Part shown: piece after piece, positions 1 to 10,859 of the stretch
Numbering within the stretch: the first letter of the stretch is position 1
How the letters are laid out: every line of letters starts with the position of its first letter
The notes under the pieces: generated by a model
The model's database searches: none
What the model was told of the DNA's origin: nothing
The model's input: the letters and a program-made list of their open reading frames with translations, nothing else
Made by a program: the position numbers and the translations under genes
NCBI GenBank assembly: GCA_037178675.1
Contig: JAYMGJ010000499.1
Coordinates: 91,809 to 155,808, forward strand
DNA: 64,000 bases
DNA from: Scleroderma bovista
Lineage: Eukaryota; Basidiomycota; Agaricomycetes; Boletales; Sclerodermataceae
Direction: 5' to 3'

Positions 1-1
1 G

Positions 2-2674
2 TCCTGGGCTGAGGCTTCGCTTGGGGTCCGGCTTCTTAAATTGTGTTCGGATCGTGGGGGAGAATTTAGGACGAATGAGTTTTCTGCATTCATGCGCCAG
101 TCGGGCATAGAGCAGCAGTTTTCTTCGCCTGATACTCCTCAGCAGAATGGTCGTGCTGAACGATTTAATCGGACGATGGTTGAGAAGGAAGAGGCTATGC
201 AACATTCCGCCTGCCTTCCACCAAATCTCTGGCAACATGCTCTGGAGACTTCCGTCCATGTTTATAATCGCCAACCCTTTCGCAGATCTCTTTGGAAAAC
301 CCCTGTTGAGCTATGGAAAGGCAAAGTACCGGATGTCTCTTACTTCCGTGTCTTTGGTTGCCTTGCTTATGTATTCATCAAAAAGGACCAACACAATAAA
401 CTCGAACCAAAATCCCGTCCTATGATATTTCTAGGTTACGAATCTGGCTCGAAAGCGTATAGGTTCCTAGATGAAGGAAGAATTGTTGTATCCGCGAACG
501 CGATATTCGATGAAACAATCTTTCCTCGATGTGTAAAAAGGATCGAAGCACCACGTCAAAATGAAGTTAGCCGTGAAGACCACGATGAAGAGGATCATGA
601 AAGTGAAGTGGTGGTTGCTCCACCAGTCACTAGTAATGAATCAAATATTCCCTACTCGTCCACATACAATCCACCACAATCTAGTGTGCAGGATAATGAT
701 GAGCCGTCAGTTATACCTTCTGAAAGTAGTGCTCACCCTACTAGGATTCCACCAGCGGTAAGGGGGACTGTTTCTACCCCTAAACCTACCATGGAGAGAG
801 AAAGGTTTAAACCTTATCCTGATCCATCCGTTCCTAGACGATCTGGTCGAGTTAGGGTCATACCGACTAGACCTGATAACGTTTATGGAGAGAATGCACA
901 TCCTGTAGAGGCTGAGAAACTCGCCGAAGCAGAGAGTAATAAAGTGCAGGAGGATCCAATGACCTTAGGATTTGGGACTCAAGGAGAGAGTCATGACCTT
1001 GTGGATTTACATCGCTTACATCATGAGTTTGGTTCAGATTTCTTGAACTTTCTGATGGCAAAAGCTGAACCACTTGCTCCACGGATTCCAGTACAGTATA
1101 GGGATATTTTGAGATTACCAGCCGACGAAAAGAAGGCTTGGGATAGTGCTTGTCAAGATGAAATTGACGCACTTTGGAAGCGTCAAGTTTGGTCGCTAAC
1201 CAATCTTCCTCCGAATCGTAAACCAGTTAAGTGTCGCTGGGTTTTTGCCGTAAAATCTGACGGTCGCAAACGAGCACGTCTAGTGGCAAAAGGTTTTTCA
1301 CAGGAATACGGAGTGGATTACGAAGATGTATTCTCACCCGTTGCAAGATTCGAGTCTGTTCGAATTATTCTTGCCCTGGCTGTGCAGAATGCTTGGAGTC
1401 TTCAAGCTTTGGACGTTAAAACTGCCTTCCTATATGGTAACCTCGAAGAGGAGATCTATATGGAACAGCCAGAAGGCTTTGTCAAGAAGGGAAGAGATGA
1501 GAAGAAGGTTTACCGTCTCTTGAAAGCTCTTTATGGTTTGAAGCAAGCTGCTTTAGCGTGGAATATCGAGCTTCACAAGTCCCTTCAACGACTAGGCTTC
1601 ACCCGCGTCGTTTCTGATGCAGGGATTTATGTTCACCATGGAGTAACTGGGAACAAAAAGGTCAAAGTTATTCTCATCCTGATCATCTACGTTGATGATG
1701 TTCTCTTTACTGGCTCTGACCAGAAATACCTTGGGATGATGAAAGAGAAGTTCATGAAGGTCTGGGAATGCCGCGACCTTGGGGCTGCAAAGGAGTATCT
1801 TGGGATGAAAATCCAGCGAAACCCATCGACAGGTTCTTTAATCGTTGATCAGGTGGAGTACCTGGACAAGATTCTCAAACGCTTCGATATGCAAGATTGT
1901 AATCCTGCAAATACCCCACTTCCAGAGAAGTATGATCCAGTAGCGAGTATGGGGGAGTCTACTCCCAAATTACGCTCACAGTATCAATCTGTTATAGGAT
2001 CCCTTCTCTATCTTATGCTCGGAACGAGACCTGACATTGCGTTTGCTGTCATCAAGATGTCTCAGTTCTCTGTGAGTCCAACAGAGGATCACCTTAATCA
2101 TGCCAAGTATATCTTTCGCTATCTTCGAGCAAATAGAGAGTATGGCATTGAGTTTAAAAGGGATTCCTCGTTGCGAGTGGAAGGATATGTCGATGCCGAT
2201 TGGGCTTCTGACAGAAATGACCAGAAATCCTGTACTGGTTTTACCGTGTTGTTTAATACCTCTCCAGTTTCCTGGGTTAGCCGGAAACAGAAGACCGTTG
2301 CCACTTCAGCCACCGAAGCTGAGTATATGGCTCTTTCTGACGCTGCGAAACAGATATGTTGGATCAAGTCTTTACTTGAGGAGTTGTCTTTTGACATTCC
2401 ACCCATCGTATTATACGAGGACAATATGGGCTCCATTTTCCTGGCACAAAATCCTGCTCAGGAGAGACGAACGAAACATATCAATATTCGTCATCATTTT
2501 ATTCGCAAATGCATTCAAGAAAGAAAGGTCATTCTATTAAGACATATCTCTACTGATAAACAGTTAGCAGATGTCTTTACTAAAGCCCTTGGCAAAGTCA
2601 AGTTCCAGGGTTTTAAGAGTTTTCTTGTTACCGACTTGACACGTCTCAAGTCTGGGGGAGTGTTGAGAAAGTAA
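2..2674 (+). CDS. Ty1/copia polyprotein, 3' part (integrase, reverse transcriptase, RNase H); open at window edge
   Basis: The frame is open from base 2 to a stop at 2672-2674, with no internal stop, so this is the best preserved pol in the window. It starts inside the integrase core: a catalytic Asp in SDRGGEF, then PQQNGRAERFNRT with the catalytic Glu, then the GYESGSKAYRF segment at the integrase C-terminus. A low-complexity linker (about 560-1000) leads to the RT (WVFAVKSDGRKRARLVAKG, VKTAFLYGNLEEEIYMEQP, catalytic YVDD near 1690). RNase H follows with YVDADWAS, ATEAEYMAL and YEDNMGSI. The copia order integrase before RT is what separates it from gypsy. Gag, protease and the integrase zinc finger lie outside the window. 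The last codons run through the polypurine tract, and the stop lies 14 bases inside the LTR. Codon use and CpG content look undecayed, suggesting a young and possibly active copy. Confidence 0.95.
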   Translation, partial: SWAEASLGVRLLKLCSDRGGEFRTNEFSAFMRQSGIEQQFSSPDTPQQNGRAERFNRTMVEKEEAMQHSACLPPNLWQHALETSVHVYNRQPFRRSLWKTPVELWKGKVPDVSYFRVFGCLAYVFIKKDQHNKLEPKSRPMIFLGYESGSKAYRFLDEGRIVVSANAIFDETIFPRCVKRIEAPRQNEVSREDHDEEDHESEVVVAPPVTSNESNIPYSSTYNPPQSSVQDNDEPSVIPSESSAHPTRIPPAVRGTVSTPKPTMERERFKPYPDPSVPRRSGRVRVIPTRPDNVYGENAHPVEAEKLAEAESNKVQEDPMTLGFGTQGESHDLVDLHRLHHEFGSDFLNFLMAKAEPLAPRIPVQYRDILRLPADEKKAWDSACQDEIDALWKRQVWSLTNLPPNRKPVKCRWVFAVKSDGRKRARLVAKGFSQEYGVDYEDVFSPVARFESVRIILALAVQNAWSLQALDVKTAFLYGNLEEEIYMEQPEGFVKKGRDEKKVYRLLKALYGLKQAALAWNIELHKSLQRLGFTRVVSDAGIYVHHGVTGNKKVKVILILIIYVDDVLFTGSDQKYLGMMKEKFMKVWECRDLGAAKEYLGMKIQRNPSTGSLIVDQVEYLDKILKRFDMQDCNPANTPLPEKYDPVASMGESTPKLRSQYQSVIGSLLYLMLGTRPDIAFAVIKMSQFSVSPTEDHLNHAKYIFRYLRANREYGIEFKRDSSLRVEGYVDADWASDRNDQKSCTGFTVLFNTSPVSWVSRKQKTVATSATEAEYMALSDAAKQICWIKSLLEELSFDIPPIVLYEDNMGSIFLAQNPAQERRTKHINIRHHFIRKCIQERKVILLRHISTDKQLADVFTKALGKVKFQGFKSFLVTDLTRLKSGGVLRK

Positions 2675-3111
2675 GTGCTTAGTCATCAATAGCACGTGAC
2701 TTTCCTAGAGCCTTGACACGTGATGTGTCTGGACTCGCCAACTTCCATGTGATACTTCTGTCACATGACTGGTTATCAAAGTACCAACTAACCGGAGTCA
2801 TATCTCTTATCTATGACATCATCAAGATAAGTAGAGATAATGTTCCTTCTAGAACGTTCCTATGAGGTCAATCTAGACTGTTTCTTATCTCTTATCTTAC
2901 CTGTGACTCACTGTGGTGTTCTACGAGATTCTACGAGTTTCCACAGGATACTATGTTAGGAAGGTACTTATCTACCTATCCATTTATGGACTCTTATGGC
3001 CACTCTACTTTTACATGGTCTGTGCACAGCTCAGACGTATAAATACCCTCATGCTCCGTTGTAGCAAAGTAGGATTTTACCCACCTGTTTTATCCTCTGT
3101 TGTTATCAACA
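2661..3111 (+). mobile_element. 3' LTR of the copia element
   Basis: The LTR begins directly after the polypurine tract tctgggggag (2651-2660) with TGTTGA and ends with TCAACA at 3106-3111, a perfect 6-bp inverted repeat with TG...CA ends. A TATA-like box TATAAATA lies at 3038-3045. The 5' LTR is outside the window, so the target duplication cannot be checked and the 3' boundary is inferred from the inverted repeat. Confidence 0.7.
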
Positions 3112-3599
3112 AACTCTCAAACCACCTTCGGTTATTACTCCAAGTTAGAACCATCTACCCAAGTGAGTTAAAGACTTCATATCATTTGTGTAGAGCCCGC
3201 TGCGTAGTGTCCACGTTCTCCTATTGTGGACATTGCCTCCCGTTAGGTGTGACCTCATAATATCACATCATATGTGAGCATATTGCACAAGATGCACAGC
3301 AGCACACCAGGATATGACCAGATATGTGCAGGTATGATTATACAAAAAAAATGATATATTGTAATACAGGGTCATGCCCCAGCATACTACGTCAGTCTCA
3401 TGGTACGACCCAGTGTGATCCAATGTGACCACATCTGACTTTTTTCATTAAGTCCATATAAGTCATATCTTGTCACACCACATCATACCAGGTAATAGCC
3501 AGTTTTCACTGGGGATCATGGGTCTACATCTCCATGGATGGAGGAACTACGGGGTAACTATGGCTCAATCTCCTTGCAGGTATAAATCATGTTTGAACA
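3112..3599. other. Intergenic, no recognised feature
   Basis: AT-leaning sequence with repeated CACATCA/CATATC-like words. I see no reading frame with similarity to anything, and no LTR ends. Confidence 0.4.
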
Positions 3600-4226
3600 G
3601 AAGCCACCCTACAGACACCAGACACAACCCTGGGCTGGTGTATGATACATAACCGACTAGGTACTAGAAACTCCCAAACCCAAGTGGGCTACAGTGAATG
3701 GCACTTAAAGGCTGGCTGTGTACGAATGTGAAAGGTGAGAAATAAAGCTCCTTAACCCTGGAGTCCAGGTATAGCTCCCTTTATAAGACTGGGGAACAGT
3801 GCGTGGTAGACAAAGTGGTAATGGGTAGATTCGAGCTCTAGTGAGACAACCCTAAGGGCAAATAACCCAAAGAACTACCACATGTCGAGACTCTGAGGAG
3901 GAAAGTAGGAACCGAGTGTCTTAGAGCAAAAACCCAAAGAGAGCTTGAATGGAGAGCCTCTGGGTGCTGGATTGCAGCAGTATATATACTACACTACACA
4001 TGTCCTATGCAAGTCCATAAGGCTATATGCCATACGAGGCAGTGAATACAGCTGCCATCCTGTGGTAAGGCTATGCTAACGATGTCAAGAGATACAGCAT
4101 GCACAGCATGAGGCTGTGGTCCAGACAGGTCTACGGATAAGATGCACTAGATAAGATACTACACTACAATAAGATAAGATGTCATCTAATCAGAGATTAG
4201 ATAAGACAAAAAGTTGGACTGTTACA
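3600..4226 (-). mobile_element. Gypsy-A fragment: LTR (3842-4226) plus 5' leader (3600-3841), minus strand
   Basis: Reverse-complemented, 4226 to 3842 reads as a gypsy-A LTR: it starts TGTAACAGTCCAAC, has the TATATATAC box near 3980, and ends CTAGGG-like ...TCTCA. Bases 3841 to 3600 match the leader that follows the 5' LTR of the complete A element (15448-15670), including GAGCTCGAATCTA just inside the LTR and CCAGGGTTAAGGAGCTT. The element is cut off before gag. It gives an independent copy of the A leader. Confidence 0.8.
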
Positions 4227-5584
4227 AAATGCTAGTAGCTGGGGTCAAGGGATCTTATCACAAGCATGTACCACTGGTCAGGTAGTTTCTCATAGGCAAG
4301 AAGTTCAGCAGCATGTTGTTTGCAGGAGAAGAAAAGGTGGACATTACATGAGCACCTCTTTATAAATCTGATTATTGGCTCTTCACTGTCAGTTTTTGAG
4401 ATGATCCCTAAGGTTTTGTTCTGAATTAAAAGTGAATATGCATCAGCTGTGGTTTAAATTGACACAGTACTGTTAGTATGGAGTATTAGAACTCCATTAT
4501 GCATGAAATGTGATTGGTTTTGGGTACATATTCTTCAAGTTCTTCAATGTGGTCCTGAGAGAATTTAACATATGAGCTGCCATTTTTTGCATGTTGTCTG
4601 ACACATGGCATAATAGGGTATTATTGGCACACAGATTTCATGCTAGATTTTCATAGCCTTAATCATGAAGTCTAGGTATCATTGCCTTATAATGCTAGAT
4701 GAGTCCAGATGGAGGAGAAATAGACAGGAACATAAACAGAGGCAGGAAAATAAACCAAAGTGGAAGCAAACACAAGGAACTGGAGTTACAAAGACAGTGT
4801 AAGAAATGCAGGAACAAGTGTGGTAAAGGAAACTAGATCAGAATGGGACAGTAAGAACTCATCATAGGCAGCAAACCATGCTCCAGGCTTCCTTTGGAGG
4901 CATATAGATACAAGGGCCTGCCAGGCAGTAACAGGATTGTCCTAGGTGGAACTAATATGGACCCTCTCAGAGGTCAGCCTCAATGTTCAATATCATCTCA
5001 CCTGCAGTCTTGTCTGCTTTAGCATCCCATTTATCTTGAGCTCCATCAGTATTGTCTGCAGAGCAAGTCATCAAGTAGGCTATTCAGTGGCCCTTGAGGC
5101 ATAGATCACATTGGTCCAGCACTCAAAGAGATCAGACCAGAGGATAATGAGTTATGAGAAGCAAGAGGTGACTGATTTGTGCACTAAGAGTTTCCCTAAT
5201 GCTCCCAATGATGCACAGAGTGTTCCAACAGCTCAATCTCCACCAAACTTGATCTCTGAGGTTTTCAGGTCCTAGGAAGACAATGACACAAGTTGTGAAA
5301 GAGCAGGACAAGATCCTGAGGAAGGAGAGCAATATTGAGCTTTAGGGGGAAAAAGGGGTGTTGAGAGAGATCAAAAGGAGGTCTCTCAGATCAGAGTAGT
5401 AGATTGAGGTTTTAAAGGATGGGAAACCTGATAGAGGTAGTTTCAAGGCAATCAGAGCATGCAATGAGTGCCTAGAGTGCAGGGCTTATCTTATCTAATA
5501 CCTTGTTAGACGAAACTTACCATTATTAGATAGACATACATAGTAGGAAAAGGCATATCAAGTTTGCAGGAGGCATGTCATAGT
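4227..5584. mobile_element. Decayed region with LTR remnant of the B/F type (about 4690-4870)
   Basis: The segment 4700-4860 (aggaaaataaacc, ggaactggagttacaa, gcaggaacaagtg) resembles the central part of the LTRs at 34220-34370 and 21030-21180, but CpG has been lost. The rest of the stretch, including short minus-strand ORFs near 5130-5330, shows no recognisable domain. Confidence 0.4.
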
Positions 5585-7200
5585 GTTCCATAGTATCTTT
5601 ATCTAGTACCAACTACCAACTAGTACTACACTTTTGCAACACAACTTATCATTTTTGATAATAGGCCTGTTGACACTAGACTACAGTATAATAGCCTCGT
5701 GCATTAGGTTAAGAAGTGTAGTCATAACTAGGTTTAGTACTGTAGTCTCACTTCTAAGGTAATATATAACACTATATAGTTTGCCACATACATGCTGTAT
5801 CCACCTTTCTCCTGCTTGTTCACTCCCTCTACTTTTGCACTTCCTCCAGTCTGGACATTACTCCAGGTTTAGCATTAGTTAAGTTCACCTCCATTTTAAT
5901 AGGTGGTTGTGAATGTCAGTGGTGGGCTGCAGACAATGTAATGTGGGGGTGCCTACCACTTCTGTTGCCATTGCCATTGGTGTTAATGCTAGGGGTGCTC
6001 TTTGTTTCTGCAGCTGAAGTGGTGGCATCATTGTCAATGCTGGGGCTGTTGTGGACATTAGTAAGGAGGTGCATAGTGGTGCTACATACCTAATAGCAGT
6101 GGTGGTGGTGGTGATGGCTGTTGATGTATTGTTGTTGTTGTTGATTCTAGGGTTGTTGTGATTGTTAGTGAGAGGGTACATGGTATTAGTACATCCTAAT
6201 ACCAATGCCAAGGGCTCACTGGAGGTGATGGTGAAAGGGACACAAAGGAAGGGGAGGTAGAGTAGTGAGGCTGTAGGACTTAGAGAAAATTTGAAGTGTG
6301 GTGATGACAAAGCATGTTTCAACACTATTGTGATTACAAATCACATTTGTAAACACAACAGTTTAAATTTTCTTTAAGTCCTGCACACTCTGGAACAAAA
6401 CAATGGTCAGCTGTATATGTAGTGATGCATTGTTCAATTACCAACAAATTCAGAGATAGTGCTCAGTAGGGCAACTACCACTTCTAAATGAAAACAAACA
6501 CTACATCACACTTCCACTACAACACAACAATTACTAATTGACACTACACATTTTTGGTAATCAACACTACACTTTTATTGGACTTTTACTATACATTTAC
6601 TACACATTTTGGTACACTTTTGGTACACTTTGTACTACACTTTACTATGCATTTTTACACATTTATTATGCTTATTTGGTACACTTTTACTACCCATTCA
6701 CTACCCATTTTTGATACACTTTTGGTACACTTTGTACTACACTTTTACTACACTTCACTATGCTTTTTTGGAACACATTTACTACACATTTTTAGTACAC
6801 ATTTAGTATACTTTTACTATGTTTTTTTACTCCACTTTTTACTACACTCTGACCCCACTTTTTATTACACATTTTGGTACACTTTTGATACATTTTTACT
6901 AAACATTTTTGATACACTTTTACTACACTTTTACTACACTCTGACTACACTTTTTACTACACTTTTGATACCCTTTTACTACACTTCTACTAAACATTTT
7001 TGATACACATTTACTACACTTGGACTACCCTTTGGGTATACTTTTTTGATGCACTTTTACTACACCTTTACTATGTTAAGGATGGTAGTCATGATTAGGT
7101 TAAGAAGTGTAGTTATGAGTAGGATAAGGTGTGTAGTAGTCATGAGTAGATTAAGAAATGTAGTTTGGACATAGGTGTAGTTATGACTAGATTAAGTATT
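5585..7200. repeat. AT-rich repeat region with degenerate TTTTACTACAC array (6480-7080)
   Basis: About 600 bases at 6480-7080 are built from variants of ttttactacactttt and ttttggtacact, spaced irregularly at roughly 10-25 bases. Flanks at 5690-5760 and 7080-7195 carry a second repeated word, gtagtcatgactaggttaag and variants. The 149-residue frame at 6554-7003 is a translation of the array and not a gene. A short related piece (accaactggtactacacc) recurs at 58600-58660, so this belongs to a dispersed family. Confidence 0.7.
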
Positions 7201-7328
7201 TTATAAAAGGTAGCCTATAGTGATAAATGGTTACTTAGGTGTCCCTTGTATGTTAAAAGTTGTTTATGTACATCAATGGAAAAACCCATTTTTCCTGATG
7301 TGTATTTGGATGAGTTTCAATTCTCTAT

Positions 7329-8112
7329 TCAATATGAACATATTAAGTGTGTGTTAAATGGCTTTCTGATTTGCAACCTATTCACTGCACATATCATAGA
7401 ACCCAATGTTGTTGACTCGAAAGAATTGAAGAGAATGTTACAAAATAGTAAGTGTGTCATAAATCTGTATGCTACATTGGAAATTAAATCTGAAATTAAA
7501 TCTACATTTGTATTGTATGCCTGTGCAGTTATCTTGAGATTTATATCCATTTCTTGTTCCCAGCACTACCTGCCAGTGTTACTCTGCACAGTGAAATGGC
7601 CTCCTCAATATTAGCATTTATACAAGTCTTAGGAATTTGCAAATTAACTGAGGGAGTTTTCAAAGTTGTTGAGAGCAAACATAATCTGAGGAGAGGACAG
7701 ATCATTTTGCTGATGTAAGTTTCCATGTTATTTGAAAGACAGCACTGACCAACAATGTGCAGGGGATACAGGTAGTTGACATAAAAGCTCAATGATAGCC
7801 AACATGACCTCATATGATGTAGGAGATGCTATACTCACTGTGAGCCTGTCTGAACTGATGCTTGTGGCACTTTGTTGCACCACTCTTATTATACATCAAT
7901 AACAGTCCAATTCCTTTCAAGGGGGGGGTAAAGGAAACACACTCCAAGAATGGGTTTATGGTATGTTTGATAGAGTCAAAATCAAGTGTGAACATGCATG
8001 CATTTGTATCCAGCATGTCTGCAGCCTGCAAAGGGTTGACTGCTATACAATATTCTATATCATTGTATATATCTCCCCCTGCCTGTACATTAGAATTTGT
8101 GTGCTGAAACAA
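7329..8112 (-). pseudogene. Possible gene remnant, unrecognised
   Basis: Three overlapping or adjacent minus-strand frames (8112-7810, 7813-7541, 7550-7329) give non-repetitive, gene-like protein with normal composition. A GTGAGT donor-like site sits in the first near 7840, so they may be exons of one gene joined across a short intron and a frameshift. I recognise no domain. A plus-strand frame at 7246-7614 overlaps and is an alternative. The 3' part of the region contains no LTR ends. Confidence 0.25.
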
Positions 8113-8179
8113 TTCATGTGATCATGATGGGTTGGTGGATGCAAACCAGGTCCAAATGTGATGAATACTATGCACAGTA

Positions 8180-8466
8180 TGTTAGTTTTGATGATTTCCA
8201 CCTCTTCTTATGACTCTATTGCTTACTATCATGGTCTACTCCACTTACTACCAACTGGTTAAGCTTCATAGCTGCATTGTAGTGCTAACAGTGCCCTTAA
8301 CTTGTTTCCTTCACTTGTTGTTTACATTTGTTTACCCAGAAGCACACATCCCCTGTAGAGTTCTGTGTTTATGCTCTTCAGTGACTCACACTGGACTCTA
8401 GTCTGGATCTTACCTGAGCAGCTCAGCAGCACTTTGTGTGCTTACAGCAAGTTTTGGCTTCAATAT
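8180..8466 (+). mobile_element. LTR D, solo or fragment
   Basis: It starts TGTTAGTTTTGATGATTTCC and ends in a mutated form of the family end TTTTGGCTTGAACA (here ...ggcttcaata). The family is recognised from several copies in the window with the same ends. It interrupts a small piece at 8121-8179 that resembles the 193-bp LTR at 8890-9082. Confidence 0.75.
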
Positions 8467-8518
8467 GTTGGAAAGTGTATGTTCTGCACTAATCCTAGAA
8501 GTGCCCTCAAGTACCTGA

Positions 8519-8590
8519 AGTCCAGTAGCTTAGTGGTTAGAGCACCTGGATATATGTCAGGAGGTCCTGGGTTCAAATCCTAACTTGGTC
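8519..8590 (+). ncRNA. tRNA-like sequence (probable tRNA-derived SINE head)
   Basis: Contains an A-box-like tagcttagtggttagagc and a B box ggttcaaatcc at the spacing of a tRNA gene. The anticodon stem-loop is readable as CCTGG-ATATATG-TCAGG. The acceptor and T stems are imperfect, so it is more likely a tRNA-derived repeat than a working tRNA. Two related sequences occur at 54353-54520. Confidence 0.55.
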
Positions 8591-8673
8591 ATATTTTCCT
8601 GTAATTATGCACTGCCTAAGCAACAGGGGGTTTAGTTAGCCCTGAGGTCACATGTGTTAATATTGAGTGTTTA

Positions 8674-9215
8674 TGTTCAAGCCAAAACTTGCTGGAAGTG
8701 CACAAAGTGCTACTGAGCTACTCAGATAAGATCCAGACTAGAGTCCAGTGTGAGTAACTAATGATATAGACAGTTGTGGAGAGGTATACAGCACCTAGAG
8801 TCCAGTGTGAGTAACTGAAGAGGAGAAACACTGGACTCTACAGGATATGTGCACTTCTGGGTAAACAAATGTAAACAGCAAGTGAAGGATGTTAGAATTC
8901 GTGGGCTGGGGTGATCAGGGTGGCCATGATGGGTGGATGGGTGTGAACCAGGTCCAAACATGATGATTATACACAGTATGACTATGGACTATTTATCTTG
9001 TAGGTAGAATGATCAATATATCAAAACTAATAACAGTAATTAATCTTTTAAGTTTGCCATGTAGCGGCCGTATATTCTGACAAAGGAAACAAGTAAAGGG
9101 TGCATCTAGCACTACAATGCAGCTATGAAGCTAAAACAAGTTGGTAATAAGTAGGGTAGACCATGATAGTAAGCAATAGAGTCATAAGAACAGGTGGAAA
9201 TCACCAAAACTAACA
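8674..9215 (-). mobile_element. LTR D, minus strand, interrupted
   Basis: On the plus strand it reads tgttcaagccaaaacttg ... caccaaaactaaca, the reverse complement of the D family. It has an internal duplicated word (tagagtccagtgtgagtaac, twice) as in other D copies. The insertion at 8890-9082 carries its own AAGGA duplication. Confidence 0.8.
8890..9082. mobile_element. Short solo LTR (193 bp) with TSD AAGGA
   Basis: Begins TGTTAGAAT, ends ATTCTGACA (imperfect inverted ends) and is flanked by AAGGA at 8885-8889 and 9083-9087. It retains CpG sites (gcggccg), so it is young. Removing it restores the D LTR. Confidence 0.8.
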
Positions 9216-9469
9216 GTTTCTGCACTCTTGTTGTGCTTATGGACACCTTTTTTTAGTGATTACTTCAGCTCCTTCCTTTTATGGTTCATCACATGATTTG
9301 TGGCTTGTGTTTTCCTTTGTTTCTCCTTGTTTGCTTTGTTTGTAGACATGAAATATTTGTGCCCAGAGTCCTTTCTCTTCAGTCTCTGACACTGGGCACA
9401 AGAGTGCTCCATTGTGGTTTATCTTAACAAAATCAGTCTAAGAGAGACTCATCCTCCCACTTCCTGATG

Positions 9470-9783
9470 CCAGTGTTTGTGCCCTCTTGTTGTGTTGTGT
9501 GGCACATTTGCAGTGATTACTTCAGCTGTTTCCTTTCCAGGATAATCAGGTGATCTGTGGCTTTTGTATTACAGTGTTTTTCCTTGTTTGCTTTGTTTGT
9601 ATAGTTGAAATTTTCATGCCCAGAGTCTCTTCCCTTTAGTCTCTAACACTGGGCATGCAATCTTGACTTTTTGTTTACATTTGTTCACCCACAAGCACAC
9701 ATACCCTATAGAGTGCAGTATTTCTCATCTTCAGTTACTCATACTAGATTCTAGTCTGGACCTTATTTGAGTAGCTTAATCTA
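9470..9783 (+). mobile_element. LTR K fragment (9470-9660) joined to an LTR D fragment (9667-9783)
   Basis: The first part matches the K family (gtgattacttcagctgtttcc, ctttgtttgtatagttgaaa, ctctaacactgggca). The second matches the downstream half of D (gtttacatttgttcaccca, tactcatactagattctagt). Neither has complete ends. Confidence 0.65.
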
Positions 9784-10251
9784 TCAGCATGAAGAGCTAC
9801 CATTTGCTGGCAGCACCAGTGATACAATGAGGCATGGCACTGTAGGGTGAGATCTGTGCTTACTATCCAGCCCCATGCCTGGGTTGTCATATTATAATTA
9901 CCCACTTGTGAGGTGACCCTAGGTGAAAACACCAAGGACCTTACTACATGCAGAGACTTTGAGAAGATAGGAGTCGAGAAGCTAGGGCAAAGACCCAAGA
10001 TGAGCTCAAATGGGGAGCCTCCAGGTGCTGGATTGCATGGTATATATACTACTCTACACGAGGGCTATGCAAAGCTATCCATGAGGCTATGCAGGATGAT
10101 ATCAAGAGTGGCAGCATGTACAGCATGAGGCACTGGTCTAGACTAGGTAGATAAGATATGGCTGTATACTAAGATAAGATAAAAAGTTAGTCCGTTACAC
10201 CACTCCCCCCTTAGGTGCAGGATTCCAGACTGCAAAACTGAGGATCACATA

Positions 10252-10798
10252 TAAAGTTTAAAAGTCCAGTCCATAGGACCACAAAAGACTGGAAACTGAA
10301 CTGGATCAGACTGTTTGCAACTGGACTGCAGTTGCCAGTTGCCTACTTTTGAGAATGATGAAAAAGACTGGTTGCAACCAGTTGCAACCACATTATGTAA
10401 GCAATACATATATGGTATAAAAACTCCTATATTACAGACTAATTTTGGCCTGCGGTGGGTCTTAAGGGGTGTAAAATTGATCTTTTTGGATGAAATATGG
10501 CACAAATAAATATTAATGACTTGTATATAATTACTACAGTCTATAAATAGTATTTAGATGCTATCTGACACACTTTTGATGTGAAAAACATCAATAAAAT
10601 GCAAAAAACTGGTTTTTTAGTGGTTTGGACTGGTTTTTTAGTGGCTTTGGACCAGTCTTTTTGAAAACTGGTTGCAACCACTTTGGATCAGTCTTTAAGC
10701 AGTCCATGAACCATTCCCAGGCTTCCAAAAGCGGTCCAGTCTGGTCCTCTTCCAAAAAAAGGCAAAAAAACCAGACTGGACTGGACTTTTAAACTCTA
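10252..10798. mobile_element. hAT-type MITE, copy 1 (547 bp), TSD ATCACATA
   Basis: Terminal inverted repeat TAAAGTTTAAAAGTCCAGTC ... GACTGGACTTTTAAACTCTA, flanked by an exact 8-bp duplication ATCACATA (10244-10251 and 10799-10806). An 8-bp duplication and a TAGAG-type end are hallmarks of the hAT superfamily. There is no transposase frame. The inside carries repeated gactggttgcaacca-type words. A sister copy lies at 56868-57396. Confidence 0.9.
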
Positions 10799-10859
10799 AT
10801 CACATACCATAAGGTTTTCAGGGATAAAACTAAATAACAACTTAAAGTCTGCTTGGGCC

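Larger units (their letters stand above)
8655..9429 (+). mobile_element. LTR K, split by an LTR D, itself split by a 193-bp LTR (triple nest)
   Basis: LTR K begins TGTTAATATTGAGTG at 8655 and resumes at 9216 (ctgcactcttgttgtgc) to end in TTAACA at 9429. Between lies LTR D on the minus strand (8674-9215), flanked by GTTTA and GTTTC, a duplication with one mismatch. Inside D lies the 193-bp LTR. The order of insertion is therefore K, then D, then the small LTR. Confidence 0.8.

Noticed and set aside
5885..6325. 146-residue minus-strand ORF rich in Thr and Asn
   Set aside because: Low-complexity (ACC/AAC-type triplets on the coding strand), no domain, and it adjoins a repeat array.
6554..7003. 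149-residue ORF
   Set aside because: It is a translation of the TTTTACTACAC array (repeated YYTF and THF), and an overlapping frame is also open. No evidence of a protein.
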